Shown here: piece after piece, positions 43,390 to 52,160 of the stretch
How positions within the stretch are numbered: the stretch's first letter is position 1
Layout of the letters: each line of letters opens with the position of its first letter
Origin: a virus
IMG/VR virus record: IMGVR_UViG_3300001472_000003
Location: 15,475 to 79,474 of that record
DNA: 64,000 nt
Reading direction: 5' to 3' (one strand)
The notes under the pieces: generated by a model
Databases searched by the model: none
What the model was told of the DNA's origin: nothing
The model's input: the letters and a program-made list of their open reading frames with translations, nothing else
Translations under genes and position numbers: made by a program

Positions 43390-43959
43390 TTATTTTGCAT
43401 TTAAAGCTTTAGTCATTTGAGCAATAACTCTTTTCATATCTTCTTTAGGTATTTGAATATATTTTCGCTTACCATAATTAATTTGAAACCCTATACCACT
43501 CTTCATTGCAAACCTATCAATTTGAAATCCAACACGATCATCAGTAAACATATTAGTAGCTTCAGCAATACTTTCTTTTACACTATTACAATCACATGTC
43601 TTACATCCTGGTGGGCATGTACAATCATCTGCTTTAACATCTGCACCGCAACAGTCATCTGAACAATATCCAGCTTTAGCCTCACCTACTGTTTTAGTTT
43701 TTTTTTTACTGTCTTTCATATTAGCAGCAATTGCATCTCTACGTTTTTGTAGATATTCATCTGATGAATCTTTATCACCATCATTATCTACATCACCATC
43801 TTTTTTACCAACAGGATCCATTTTTGGTTTGTCGCCGTTTTTACCAGCTTCTTTTTCTTTTTTCTTTTCTATAGCTTTTTTTAAAGCTGGTGGTAATTCA
43901 CCCTCAAGTATAGCTCTAGCTGCAGCTAATAAATCTGGTGAAAGTCCGTGCTTGTTCAT
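43390..43959 (-). CDS. Structural-module protein with EF-hand-like loop and Cys cluster
   Basis: 189 aa. Contains DVDNDGDKDSSDEY, an EF-hand/dockerin-like calcium loop (DxDxDGD), and a Cys-rich segment (CSDDCCGADVKADDCTCPPG plus CKTCDC). The C-terminal part (VGFQIDRFAMKSGIGFQINYG) is beta-rich. Calcium binding may stabilise the virion. Confidence 0.7.
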   Translation of the reverse strand: MNKHGLSPDLLAAARAILEGELPPALKKAIEKKKEKEAGKNGDKPKMDPVGKKDGDVDNDGDKDSSDEYLQKRRDAIAANMKDSKKKTKTVGEAKAGYCSDDCCGADVKADDCTCPPGCKTCDCNSVKESIAEATNMFTDDRVGFQIDRFAMKSGIGFQINYGKRKYIQIPKEDMKRVIAQMTKALNAK

Positions 43960-44017
43960 TATAGTCTCCTTAACATTTTATCTATATTCTATTATTTATC
44001 ATCATAAAGTATTGAAG

Positions 44018-44365
44018 TTAACTATCAACCTTAGATCCAGATCTCCACTGATAACAGCTCCAATATCTAGCACTTGTTTTAGGGCCCGGATTATCACACT
44101 TATGTCTTGCTCGAAATGATTTTCTTCTTTCAGGATCATCTCGCTTAATTTCCATATTAGGATCACCAAAATTAACCTTGACAACATTGCCTTTCTCGTT
44201 TTTTACATATACTGAGAATTTTTTAGGCCCACCTGATGTTCTAAATGGATCATTTAATTTAACTTTTTTTCCTTGGTATTCTGATTCTTCTATTACTAAA
44301 TCATCATACAAGTCTGTGCCTTCACACACTAAATCTATTTTTTCATATTGTTTAAATCTACGCAT
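44018..44365 (-). CDS. Highly conserved marine T4-like protein (115 aa)
   Basis: GGPKKFSVYVKNEKGNVVKV and KRDDPERRKSFRARHKCDNP form a signature I recall from a strongly conserved structural-region protein. Candidate head or neck component; function unknown. Confidence 0.8.
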   Translation of the reverse strand: MRRFKQYEKIDLVCEGTDLYDDLVIEESEYQGKKVKLNDPFRTSGGPKKFSVYVKNEKGNVVKVNFGDPNMEIKRDDPERRKSFRARHKCDNPGPKTSARYWSCYQWRSGSKVDS

Positions 44366-44371
44366 TTTTTT

Positions 44372-44494
44372 CTACCAAAATTTTAATTTTTTAATTTGTA
44401 TTACAATCTTTTTAATTGCATCTCTGATTATTGAAGTTATATTAATATATATCTGAATAATCATATCTTTAATTTGATTGATTAAATCTTTCAT
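44372..44494 (-). CDS. 40-aa amphipathic basic peptide
   Basis: MKDLINQIKDMIIQIYINIT continuing as a basic amphipathic helix to KLKFW. Starts 2 nt after the large gene's stop. Might be membrane-active; low to moderate confidence. Confidence 0.5.
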   Translation of the reverse strand: MKDLINQIKDMIIQIYINITSIIRDAIKKIVIQIKKLKFW

Positions 44495-44495
44495 T

Positions 44496-46748
44496 TTATT
44501 TTTTCCTTTTAATAAAATTGATGAAATTTGAATTTATTTGTTCTTTAATAGTTTTATTATTAAATGCTAGAAAGGAATTGACATTAGCATAACCTGCTTG
44601 TTGCTCTGTCATATCCATTGTATTATCCCATTTACTAACACCTTCATTATATAACGATATTATTTTATCAGAGTCAATATATGCCTTACATTTATCATTC
44701 AAATTATTTTTTGCTCTTTCATCCAATTTATCATAATGTGAATTGGACACACTACCAATCATTCTATCAACTACCATCAATAACTGTTCATCTGTCATTT
44801 CTACAGTCGGTCTTTTAAATCCATGTTTAGCTAAAACATCTTTATGTTTATCATATGATGATTGTGCTTTTTTAATATGTTTTTTTTGTATTGCTCTTTT
44901 AGTAATTTTATTAAAACTAGGCTTAGAGGGTTTAATTGCATCTTCTTGTTTATTTTGTTTTTGAAGGTATGCAGCTATTGCCATATCTTTTTTCTTTTCA
45001 TCAGATTTACCTTTAAATTGTGGCTTATCAGATTTTTTAAAATCATCTATAAAATCCCCTGCTGTAGATTTTTTAGTTAACTTTTCTTTATGTGTTTGTG
45101 GCTTAGTTGGTTTAGTTGGTTTACTTGTACTTGATGCATAAGGACTTTTAGGTGGACCTACTTTCCATTTTTTTGGATTCTTTAATAGTTTTAAATATTT
45201 TCTAGAAACATAAATTTCCTTAAAAGCTTTATTTAATTCTTCTTTTGGTATACAATTAGGAACTGTTTTACCATTTTTCTTTTTTACACCTAATTGTCTA
45301 TAATCTTTCCAACATGGATCTTTATCTTCTTTAAGACCCAACATTTTTCTAACTGCTGCATTAACTAAATCTTTAGCATCTGTTCTTGATAATTTCATTT
45401 TAGAAGCTATTTTTCTCTCTGCATCTGCTGGTGTTCTAGCCATTGCAGATATTGCATTTGCTTTTTTAATCTCATCATTAGTAAATTTTCTTTTAGCTTC
45501 ATCCATATTTTCTGTATCTTCTTTACCTTGCATTCTCAATTTAAATGCTTTTCTTAAATCCGATGGTAAAACTCTTTCTATATTCGTAATATTTTCTTCT
45601 GGTTTTTTAATTAATTTTCTTAATTCTGTTTTTACTTTACCAGCTGAATTACTTTGTACATAAATTGATGGTAGACCTTCTATATCTACTTTAAAGTTAG
45701 CTTCGTTTAAATAATTTGTAAAATATTGATCAATAGATTCATTAGCTTTTCTACTTCTCATTCTAGATAATCTTTCCATTTCACCCTTCCTTACACGAGG
45801 CATTAACCTTTTAGATATTTTTTTAATCATTGTTTTCTTTGTTGCTACACGCTTATCAATAGCTTGCTTTGCAGCTGGGGATAAATTTCTATAATTAACT
45901 CCTCTTTTACCTGCTAATTTTTTTCTCATAAAACCTATAGCTTTTCTTGCTGCTCTTTTCTTTAATTTAGCAGTACTTGCGGTTTTCTTTGATGCTATTT
46001 TACGCCCTCTTTGAAGTTTAGTTCTATATCTTCTCATCATAATACCGCGAGCTCTTCTTTGTTGGGTATTTAATACTTCTGTGAGAAGTCCTTCTGATTC
46101 TAATTGTTCTGCTAATTCCATACCTGATCTTACCATGTTGAATACTTTATCTGATATTGATGATAATTTAGAAGCGATACCTTTCTTAAAGGAAGCTTTA
46201 TCATCGTCTTTTACTGCTGCTCTTAATTTAGATGCGGACATTGATGCAGTTCCTTCTGCATCAGGATCTCGAGTACCAGCACTTACAACTTTATACGATT
46301 TAAATTTAAAATCTTTACCGTTATACATTGCTAATCTTTCATATTCTGATACTCGATCAGATCCAGCAACTATTACAACATTATCATATTGCCCTGTTAA
46401 TTCTTTAAGCAAGCTTATAACGTTGTTAGCTTTTGATCGGCGCAACAAATCATTACCAAAAGCTTTTGCTGCTAATTTAAATTTATCAGCGTAAGGTAGT
46501 GGATTTTTTTGTGCGTCGAATGTTTGGGAGAGAAATAGAAGAGGTATGCCTTTTTCCTTGCGGGCTATATCGCGTAGTTTGCTAACTAAAACTTCGTGTC
46601 CTTTTGTAGGGGGATTATATCTACCAAAGCTGAATACAGCTGTTGTTTCTTTAGCTTCTTTAATAGCTGGTGATATAATAATTTTATCACTTTGTGATTT
46701 TGAATCAGATTTACTGTTCTTAATTTTTTTAGTTTTGCTTTTATCCAT
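44496..46748 (-). CDS. Large virion-module protein with N-terminal nucleotidylyltransferase domain (750 aa)
   Basis: Residues 37-180 form a cytidylyltransferase/NadM-like domain: FGRYNPPTKGHEVL (TxGH at 48-51) and SMSASKLRAAV (170-180, the SxSKxR motif). The remaining 550 residues are Lys/Arg-rich and unrecognised (EKDKDPCWKDYRQLG...). Late promoter at 46825. Fusion of an adenylyl/cytidylyltransferase to a structural-region protein is known in marine T4-like phages, from memory; substrate unknown. Confidence 0.8.
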   Translation of the reverse strand: MDKSKTKKIKNSKSDSKSQSDKIIISPAIKEAKETTAVFSFGRYNPPTKGHEVLVSKLRDIARKEKGIPLLFLSQTFDAQKNPLPYADKFKLAAKAFGNDLLRRSKANNVISLLKELTGQYDNVVIVAGSDRVSEYERLAMYNGKDFKFKSYKVVSAGTRDPDAEGTASMSASKLRAAVKDDDKASFKKGIASKLSSISDKVFNMVRSGMELAEQLESEGLLTEVLNTQQRRARGIMMRRYRTKLQRGRKIASKKTASTAKLKKRAARKAIGFMRKKLAGKRGVNYRNLSPAAKQAIDKRVATKKTMIKKISKRLMPRVRKGEMERLSRMRSRKANESIDQYFTNYLNEANFKVDIEGLPSIYVQSNSAGKVKTELRKLIKKPEENITNIERVLPSDLRKAFKLRMQGKEDTENMDEAKRKFTNDEIKKANAISAMARTPADAERKIASKMKLSRTDAKDLVNAAVRKMLGLKEDKDPCWKDYRQLGVKKKNGKTVPNCIPKEELNKAFKEIYVSRKYLKLLKNPKKWKVGPPKSPYASSTSKPTKPTKPQTHKEKLTKKSTAGDFIDDFKKSDKPQFKGKSDEKKKDMAIAAYLQKQNKQEDAIKPSKPSFNKITKRAIQKKHIKKAQSSYDKHKDVLAKHGFKRPTVEMTDEQLLMVVDRMIGSVSNSHYDKLDERAKNNLNDKCKAYIDSDKIISLYNEGVSKWDNTMDMTEQQAGYANVNSFLAFNNKTIKEQINSNFINFIKRKK

Positions 46749-46763
46749 TTTATTATCCTCGCC

Positions 46764-46816
46764 AGGTTTTCCTGAGACTTACTGGTTCTTCATGTGTAGG
46801 TTTTCCTAAGACTAAC
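46764..46816 (-). repeat. Imperfect 19-bp direct repeat in a late leader
   Basis: AGGTTTTCCTGAGACTTAC (46764-46782) and AGGTTTTCCTAAGACTAAC (46798-46816), plus-strand orientation, 34 bp apart, match at 17 of 19 bases. Both lie between the late promoter and the 750-aa gene. Confidence 0.7.
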
Positions 46817-46824
46817 TACACTCT

Positions 46825-46832
46825 TATTTATA
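46825..46832 (-). promoter_or_regulatory. T4-type late promoter TATAAATA
   Basis: Exact TATAAATA overlapping the stop of the FkbM methyltransferase gene; drives the 750-aa gene. Confidence 0.75.
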
Positions 46833-47562
46833 CATTATCGTTATGCAAGAATAAGTAATCAGCATTAGAACTTAATATAAATGAATATCCAAGATTTTTT
46901 AATAATTCATGACCTCTTCCGAGTTCTGTGATGATAGCTGGTTTTAATAATCTTATAGTTGCTTGGGCACCCATAATTACAGCTTCTTCATGTCCTTCGA
47001 CATCAAGATGTATTAAATCTATATCTGGTAATTGTAATGAATCTATAGTTGTTTGCATAACCTCAATATCATGATTTAAATCAATATCTCTAGGATTAAT
47101 AGAAAATGTGCCTCTATTGGCATAATTTCTTCTTTTTAAATTTACTAATTTTTGAGTATCACCTAAAGCCATTTGTAGTTTGGTGCATCTATCACTTTGT
47201 GTGTTATTTACAAGATAATAAAAATTAACTGGATCTGGTTCTATTGATACTACCTTATCAAAATGATTCAAGTAAAATCTTGCATACATGCCAAGATTAC
47301 CACCAGCTTGTAATACTTTATGGAATCCCCAACCTCTTTTAATTAATTCATTTTTAAATTTAGGCCAGTTTACAATCCAATCTCTAAGTGGACCATCATC
47401 TAATGATCCAAATGATCCTGTATCATCTTTATGCCAGAATAAACAAGCTGTTTGTTCTATATTGCCATTTGGTAGATCTTTTAAAATTAAATTTTTATAA
47501 AAATTAAATTCTTCATCTTTAATATATTCTGGTCTCTTTATAGGGACCATTATCTTTGCCAT
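46828..47562 (-). CDS. FkbM-family methyltransferase
   Basis: 244 aa. LQAGGNLGMYARFYLNHF (motif I), VVSIEPDPVNFYYL (acidic loop) and IDLIHLDVEGHEEAVIMGAQ followed by KPAIITEL are the FkbM pattern. The family methylates hydroxyls of sugars or natural products. In marine phages it probably modifies a glycan. Confidence 0.9.
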   Translation of the reverse strand: MAKIMVPIKRPEYIKDEEFNFYKNLILKDLPNGNIEQTACLFWHKDDTGSFGSLDDGPLRDWIVNWPKFKNELIKRGWGFHKVLQAGGNLGMYARFYLNHFDKVVSIEPDPVNFYYLVNNTQSDRCTKLQMALGDTQKLVNLKRRNYANRGTFSINPRDIDLNHDIEVMQTTIDSLQLPDIDLIHLDVEGHEEAVIMGAQATIRLLKPAIITELGRGHELLKNLGYSFILSSNADYLFLHNDNV

Positions 47563-48776
47563 CCTTTAAGTATATCAGGTGAAAAGTTTGCATAACTAAA
47601 TTCAAGCCTATCTACTAACTTGACTGCATTATTTCCTATACGATCAATTGCAACAAATCCTTCTTGTCCTGTAACTTTATAACCATTTTTTGTTTTAAGA
47701 AATGTTCTTAAAGAACCTGCTTCATTCATTTTTCCAATAATATAATGTTTACAAACAACTATTTTTTGCATTAAATTAAATACATTAGCAAGAGAAATAG
47801 GATCAGCTAATACCTTCATAAATTCTTTCTTTTTTTCTTCGACACCTGCTTTGCCTTTAGGTGTTTTTCTTTTAGCAATTTCTTTATTATAATATTCAGT
47901 AATATAATTAAGAAATGCTTGCGATAGAGCCATTCCTGTTGGCCAGCTTTGGCCTTCACGTATATAAGAATTTAAAAAGGTTTTAATTTTTTTCTTTACT
48001 TCTTCACTATCTTTAATATTATTTAAATATTTTGCTTTAATTTTTCTAAATATTTGCCCAGCTATTCTTAACTCAGCAGTTATTTGACTGGTCTCTTCAA
48101 ATGTCATAGTAGCTCTACCAGACACATCTTGATACACTGCATCTACAGACCAGACACTTGGTGATTTTTTTAATCTCGAGGCTATAGTTTTACCGAATGA
48201 TGCCTTCATTGTTTGAAAAGAATCCCCAGTATATGTTGTATGCCATACAATACCTATTTCACTCTTTTTAATAGTTTTACCGAGAGGAGTATTTGCGGGT
48301 ACTGCATATAAAATGGTATTAGGATGAAATGTAATAAATTTATTTTTTTCTATATCTTGATACTCGAGATCCGATTTATCATACAAAAAGTCACCTTGAA
48401 CACATATATCTGTTATACCCAATTTAGGTAATTGTTGTAAAGCTTTAAGCATTTTTTTTTGTAAATCACCTGTTGTATCTTTTTTCACATCTTTAGGTGT
48501 TTTATATACTTTAGGAGTTGTGTTGAAAATAGATTTCTTTGCTACATAAAATTTACCATCTGATGGATCTACGCCCGCAAATACTGCAGGTGATCCATCC
48601 CATTTTACAGATACATTTACTCTATTATCACTTTTGCCCGCCAGCATATCTCTTAATGATTGGATAAAATTAATCGCTTCTCTGGCGCCATCAACACCTC
48701 TATTTAGAACATTATCTTCCAAATGTTCCATATGAGAATTGTTTGACTCTATAATAAAATTATTAAATTTTTTCAT
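47550..48776 (-). CDS. Late protein with ligase-like nucleotidyltransferase motifs (408 aa)
   Basis: VSVKWDGSPAVFAG (residues 56-69) fits motif I of covalent nucleotidyltransferases (KxDG, Lys58). ICVQGDFLYDKS may be motif III and IGIVWHTTYTG motif IV, so an RNA/DNA ligase or capping-type fold is plausible. I recall this as the DUF6267-type protein of marine T4-like phages. Late promoter at 48799, so it acts late or is packaged. Motif-based; activity untested. Confidence 0.6.
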   Translation of the reverse strand: MKKFNNFIIESNNSHMEHLEDNVLNRGVDGAREAINFIQSLRDMLAGKSDNRVNVSVKWDGSPAVFAGVDPSDGKFYVAKKSIFNTTPKVYKTPKDVKKDTTGDLQKKMLKALQQLPKLGITDICVQGDFLYDKSDLEYQDIEKNKFITFHPNTILYAVPANTPLGKTIKKSEIGIVWHTTYTGDSFQTMKASFGKTIASRLKKSPSVWSVDAVYQDVSGRATMTFEETSQITAELRIAGQIFRKIKAKYLNNIKDSEEVKKKIKTFLNSYIREGQSWPTGMALSQAFLNYITEYYNKEIAKRKTPKGKAGVEEKKKEFMKVLADPISLANVFNLMQKIVVCKHYIIGKMNEAGSLRTFLKTKNGYKVTGQEGFVAIDRIGNNAVKLVDRLEFSYANFSPDILKGWQR

Positions 48777-48798
48777 TATGACCTCGTGTTTATAGATA

Positions 48799-48806
48799 TA
48801 TTTATA
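48799..48806 (-). promoter_or_regulatory. T4-type late promoter TATAAATA within a palindrome
   Basis: TATAAATA on the minus strand overlaps a perfect 16-bp palindrome (48801-48816, TTTATAATATTATAAA). It lies 23 bp before the 408-aa gene. Confidence 0.75.
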
Positions 48807-48809
48807 ATA

Positions 48810-49028
48810 TTATAAACCAAGGACTTTCATAATAGATCTAGGCTCAGTAGGCAACCCTTTACCGTCTCTTAAATGGTCTTCTATCTGACCAAAATAAAAA
48901 GCCGCTTCAGCTTGTTCTGCTGATTCACATTCTAATCTAGCATTTTTAAAAAATTGCAATAACTTCATTGATTGGCCGTTATCAAAACCACTAGCATTAA
49001 AAGTCTTAGCTTTTCTTTGATTACTCAT
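48810..49028 (-). CDS. Hypothetical protein (72 aa)
   Basis: MSNQRKAKTFNASGFDNGQS then helical. Overlaps the upstream small gene. Function unknown. Confidence 0.65.
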   Translation of the reverse strand: MSNQRKAKTFNASGFDNGQSMKLLQFFKNARLECESAEQAEAAFYFGQIEDHLRDGKGLPTEPRSIMKVLGL

Positions 49029-49182
49029 TTATAACTCCCTTATTATTTTTATATACTTCATCAACCCAAGATGTAGGCACATTAGCTAATCTTGACGCAT
49101 TCTCTATAATATTATCTTTATTATCTGGACACATTAATGTAGCTTCTTTCAATGCGTAGACAATATCTTCTTTAATTGTCAA
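49021..49182 (-). CDS. 53-aa protein with a TTG start
   Basis: No ATG precedes the well-formed frame (TIKEDIVYALKEATL...NVPTSWVDEVYKNN), but a TTG at 49182 lies 8 nt after a GAGGG ribosome site. The frame overlaps genes on both sides by about 10 nt, like its neighbours. Confidence 0.5.
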   Translation of the reverse strand: MTIKEDIVYALKEATLMCPDNKDNIIENASRLANVPTSWVDEVYKNNKGVINE

Positions 49183-49327
49183 ATTTTGTCCCTCTTCTCA
49201 ATTGTCTTATTAATACACCTAATACATTAGACCAATATTGTATGCCCCATGCAGACTTATTATCTCTACAAAATTGTAAGGCGGTTAATGTATTATCTAT
49301 TCTTTTTTCTAAATGTTTATTCACCAT
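49172..49327 (-). CDS. 51-aa helical protein
   Basis: MVNKHLEKRIDNTLTALQFC continuing RDNKSAWGIQYWSNVLGVLI. Overlaps the upstream gene by 11 nt. Family not recognised. Confidence 0.55.
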   Translation of the reverse strand: MVNKHLEKRIDNTLTALQFCRDNKSAWGIQYWSNVLGVLIRQLRRGTKFDN

Positions 49328-49502
49328 TATAGGTGGCCTCTACTGAATCAGTATAAAATTTATCCTGATGAGCAATATTAATTTTAGTAGCTATAGCTAC
49401 TGCTAAACTAGCATTACTATCTATTATACGAGCAGCAAATATATCCTGCTGTACAGCTGTCATCTTTTCTAAATCTGCTATTACCTTATTAATATTAAGC
49501 AT
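49317..49502 (-). CDS. Small early protein (61 aa)
   Basis: Start at 49502 (MLNINKVIADLEKMTAVQQD) fits the promoter at 49533. Helical. Function unknown. Confidence 0.7.
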   Translation of the reverse strand: MLNINKVIADLEKMTAVQQDIFAARIIDSNASLAVAIATKINIAHQDKFYTDSVEATYNGE

Positions 49503-49532
49503 TTTATTTCCTTTTTTATTATTATATAATTT

Positions 49533-49561
49533 ATTATACTGACAAAACAAATAAAAATCAA
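49533..49561 (-). promoter_or_regulatory. sigma70-type early promoter
   Basis: TTGATT (49556-49561), 17 bp, TATAAT (49533-49538). Confidence 0.8.
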
Positions 49562-49564
49562 CAC

Positions 49565-49870
49565 TTATTTTGGATAATTTACTAACTTATCAAAACCGAA
49601 AGATGCAACAATATATTTTTCTTTATTTAATTCTAAAATATCACCAACAGATAGAGAATGAAATTTTAAACTAAATCTATCTATTTTACCTATAGGACCA
49701 ATATTACCTATCTCAAAAGCTTCATCTAAATCATTAGTATCTATAGTAGCAGTATGCTCATAATTATCTATATGCTTATCAAGGTTAAATAACTTTTTAT
49801 CATTCATACCATAGAAAGTAGGTGACTCTGGCATAATTTTATAACTATCTAATTGAAATACTTTAATCAT
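49565..49870 (-). CDS. Hypothetical early protein (101 aa)
   Basis: Start at 49870 (MIKVFQLDSYKIMPESPTFY), overlapping the upstream stop (TAATG), with GGGAGG about 8 nt upstream. Beta-rich with an acidic middle. Unknown function. Confidence 0.7.
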   Translation of the reverse strand: MIKVFQLDSYKIMPESPTFYGMNDKKLFNLDKHIDNYEHTATIDTNDLDEAFEIGNIGPIGKIDRFSLKFHSLSVGDILELNKEKYIVASFGFDKLVNYPK

Positions 49871-49986
49871 TATATGGAACCTCCCATTCTTAACAACGCT
49901 ACAGCAATACAAATGTATGCACAAATACAACAAATAATTTTAAATCTAAATTTCTCTGCTAAATGCTTTCTTTTATATTCTTCCAT
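49870..49986 (-). CDS. 38-aa small membrane protein
   Basis: MEEYKRKHLAEKFRFKIICC then a Cys-rich hydrophobic helix (ICAYICIAVALL). First frame after the promoter at 50016. Confidence 0.5.
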   Translation of the reverse strand: MEEYKRKHLAEKFRFKIICCICAYICIAVALLRMGGSI

Positions 49987-50015
49987 TTTAATCCTTATTC
50001 TTTATTATATAATTT

Positions 50016-50044
50016 ATTATCACATCAAATAATATAAAAGTCAA
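50016..50044 (-). promoter_or_regulatory. sigma70-type early promoter
   Basis: TTGACT (50039-50044), 17 bp, GATAAT (50016-50021). Overlaps the stop of the SprT-like gene by 4 bp. Confidence 0.75.
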
Positions 50045-50469
50045 CAGTTTTTTTCATAAAAATAACTTTTTTTTGCCGATTGTATAAATTTTTTTTGTAG
50101 AGGTTCTTCTAGATTATATGCCTGTATTTCCCATGGTCTATCTTTATATTCTGATTCAGTATAATCAATATTATACCAATGATCACAATATAATTTACCT
50201 GTAGCATGTTGCCACACATGAACCATTTCATGGCATATAGTTTTAATTAAATTTTGAGGGGTTTGTTTAGAATGAATTTCGAGTTCAAATTCTCTAGATG
50301 TTATAGCCATACAATAACCAACGGCACCATCTTTAGATATATCGTTTAAATTGACAGATATATCTAAGGTTTTAAATCGAGACATCAAATTAGATATACA
50401 AAAATTAACAACTGATTCAGCTAATTCTCTTTGTGATTTTAATCCACCTATACACTCTACATAATTCAT
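50041..50469 (-). CDS. SprT-like zinc metallopeptidase
   Basis: 142 aa. TICHEMVHVWQHATGKLYCD contains the HExxH zinc site with HxxH-like follow-up, and FELEIHSKQTPQN precedes it, as in SprT-like proteins. Second HExxH gene of the window. It could act on host or DNA-bound proteins (known for the SprT/Spartan family); the substrate here is unknown. Confidence 0.75.
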   Translation of the reverse strand: MNYVECIGGLKSQRELAESVVNFCISNLMSRFKTLDISVNLNDISKDGAVGYCMAITSREFELEIHSKQTPQNLIKTICHEMVHVWQHATGKLYCDHWYNIDYTESEYKDRPWEIQAYNLEEPLQKKFIQSAKKSYFYEKNC

Positions 50470-50501
50470 TATAATTAATTCCTTATTCTATATTATAATT
50501 A

Positions 50502-50530
50502 ATTATAGAACATAAATTAATAAATATCAA
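50502..50530 (-). promoter_or_regulatory. sigma70-type promoter
   Basis: TTGATA (50525-50530), 17 bp, TATAAT (50502-50507), before the SprT-like gene. Confidence 0.8.
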
Positions 50531-50550
50531 CAGTTTTTTTGATAAAAATA

Positions 50551-50781
50551 TTATTTAAATGTATCTGTAAAGGCTTCATTTATATTGATGGGGGATATTG
50601 ATGAATTGTTAGATATAATAAAAAGTGGAGTATGGCCATCAAAACCTCCACCTGAATTTAAATGATAACAAGCTGTAGTAGCATTATTTCTTTTATTATG
50701 CCTACTAATTATAAAATTTGTATATATTTCAAGTACGCAGTATTGTTTTTTTCTTCTTACTATTTTATAGTTTGTTGTCAT
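50551..50781 (-). CDS. Hypothetical protein (76 aa)
   Basis: Starts MTTNYKIVRRKKQYCVLEIY, basic then polar. Overlaps the gp41 stop by 4 nt. Unknown. Confidence 0.65.
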   Translation of the reverse strand: MTTNYKIVRRKKQYCVLEIYTNFIISRHNKRNNATTACYHLNSGGGFDGHTPLFIISNNSSISPININEAFTDTFK

Positions 50782-52160
50782 GTAAAATCCTTAAATAGTT
50801 CTACTGGTTTATCCATAGCTTTGCCCATTTGTGTATTATCAAAAACAGGGCCTTCTATAATATCATTTTGAGCGTCTTGTTCTACATCATATAATCTCAT
50901 CTTAGATTTATCAATACCTATTACGAATCTTTTATTTATGTTGGGATCAGCATATCTATTTTTTAATTGTTTACACATTATTTGATTTAGATCTTGTAGT
51001 TCTTCGGTGCTAATAAGCGCAAACATAAAGTCAGCAGTGGCAGGAAGACCGAAGCTCTCCGAGGTGTCTTCAAGGCCCACGTCACTAGCGCCAAAACCCG
51101 ATCTTGTTGTTTGTGTCGCAGAGAAGATCGGCACGTTGAATTCCACCGCCAGACCTCTAAGCTCTTCTGCAATCGCTTTAATATAAGTATACGAATTGAC
51201 ATTTGCTCCTGCTCTTAACCTTGACGACATACAAATATTAAGATAATCAATATATATCACATCAGGTATAAAGTTACGTTTTAATTTAAGTTCGTTTAAT
51301 AAATGTCTAAAATGTCCGGCACCTGCAGAAGCAGTTGGATATTCTTTTATAACGAGCTTACCTTTAGTTTTACTAGCCACCCTATCAATCTTTTTATCAA
51401 AAGCATCCTTTGGTAACATGTAAAGTTCTTCCATTGTGACATTCAATAAATTAGCATCTATTCTCTCTGCTATTTTTTCTTCTGCCATTTCTAAAGTAAT
51501 ATACAATACATTCTTACTTCCTAGAAGATTAGCAGATGCGCAGTGACACATGAATAATGATTTTCCAACACCTGTACCTGCTAATGCAATATTTAATGTT
51601 TTATTTGGTATGCCACCTCTTGTTATTTTATTAAGATATTCTATATCAAATGGCAGTCTCGATTCCTTTTTTTGATAAAAATCAAATCTCTCTGAAGCAT
51701 CATCAATAAAATCGTGTCCTACATGATTATCAAATGATACACCTAATGCATCACTTAGTAATTGTGGTATAGACCCTTTATCCTTACCATCATTTGCTTT
51801 ACCGTCAATAATTTGAATAGAATCCATGATAGCGTTATATATAGCTTTCTCCTGAACCCACTTTTCTGTATTATCAAGTAGCCATTCAAAATTTGTATTT
51901 TCGTCGACGTCGAGTTTATTGATGTATTCAACAGCTTCTGAATGAAGCGTATCGTTAACATCTGTTCTATTACCCAAATCGATAACGAGAGCCTCATTAG
52001 ACGGAAGTGCGTTGAAAGTCTTGATATGATTGTCAATAATCTCATATACTAACCTTTCTGTATTATCACTAAATAAAGTCTTTTCAAGATAAGGAATAAC
52101 CTTTCTTGAAAATTCCTCATTCTTCGTTAGATTCGATATTATCGTCTGTTCTATATTCAT
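50778..52160 (-). CDS. 41: Replicative DNA helicase (gp41, DnaB-type)
   Basis: 460 aa. Start at 52160 (MNIEQTIISNL) fits the usual T4-like gp41 N-terminus. RecA-like core with Walker A AGTGVGKS, Walker B DVIYIDYLNI, and FSATQTTRSGF as the sensor/H4 region. Unwinds the fork and partners with gp61. The start overlaps uvsX by 44 nt in another frame. Confidence 0.9.
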   Translation of the reverse strand: MNIEQTIISNLTKNEEFSRKVIPYLEKTLFSDNTERLVYEIIDNHIKTFNALPSNEALVIDLGNRTDVNDTLHSEAVEYINKLDVDENTNFEWLLDNTEKWVQEKAIYNAIMDSIQIIDGKANDGKDKGSIPQLLSDALGVSFDNHVGHDFIDDASERFDFYQKKESRLPFDIEYLNKITRGGIPNKTLNIALAGTGVGKSLFMCHCASANLLGSKNVLYITLEMAEEKIAERIDANLLNVTMEELYMLPKDAFDKKIDRVASKTKGKLVIKEYPTASAGAGHFRHLLNELKLKRNFIPDVIYIDYLNICMSSRLRAGANVNSYTYIKAIAEELRGLAVEFNVPIFSATQTTRSGFGASDVGLEDTSESFGLPATADFMFALISTEELQDLNQIMCKQLKNRYADPNINKRFVIGIDKSKMRLYDVEQDAQNDIIEGPVFDNTQMGKAMDKPVELFKDFT

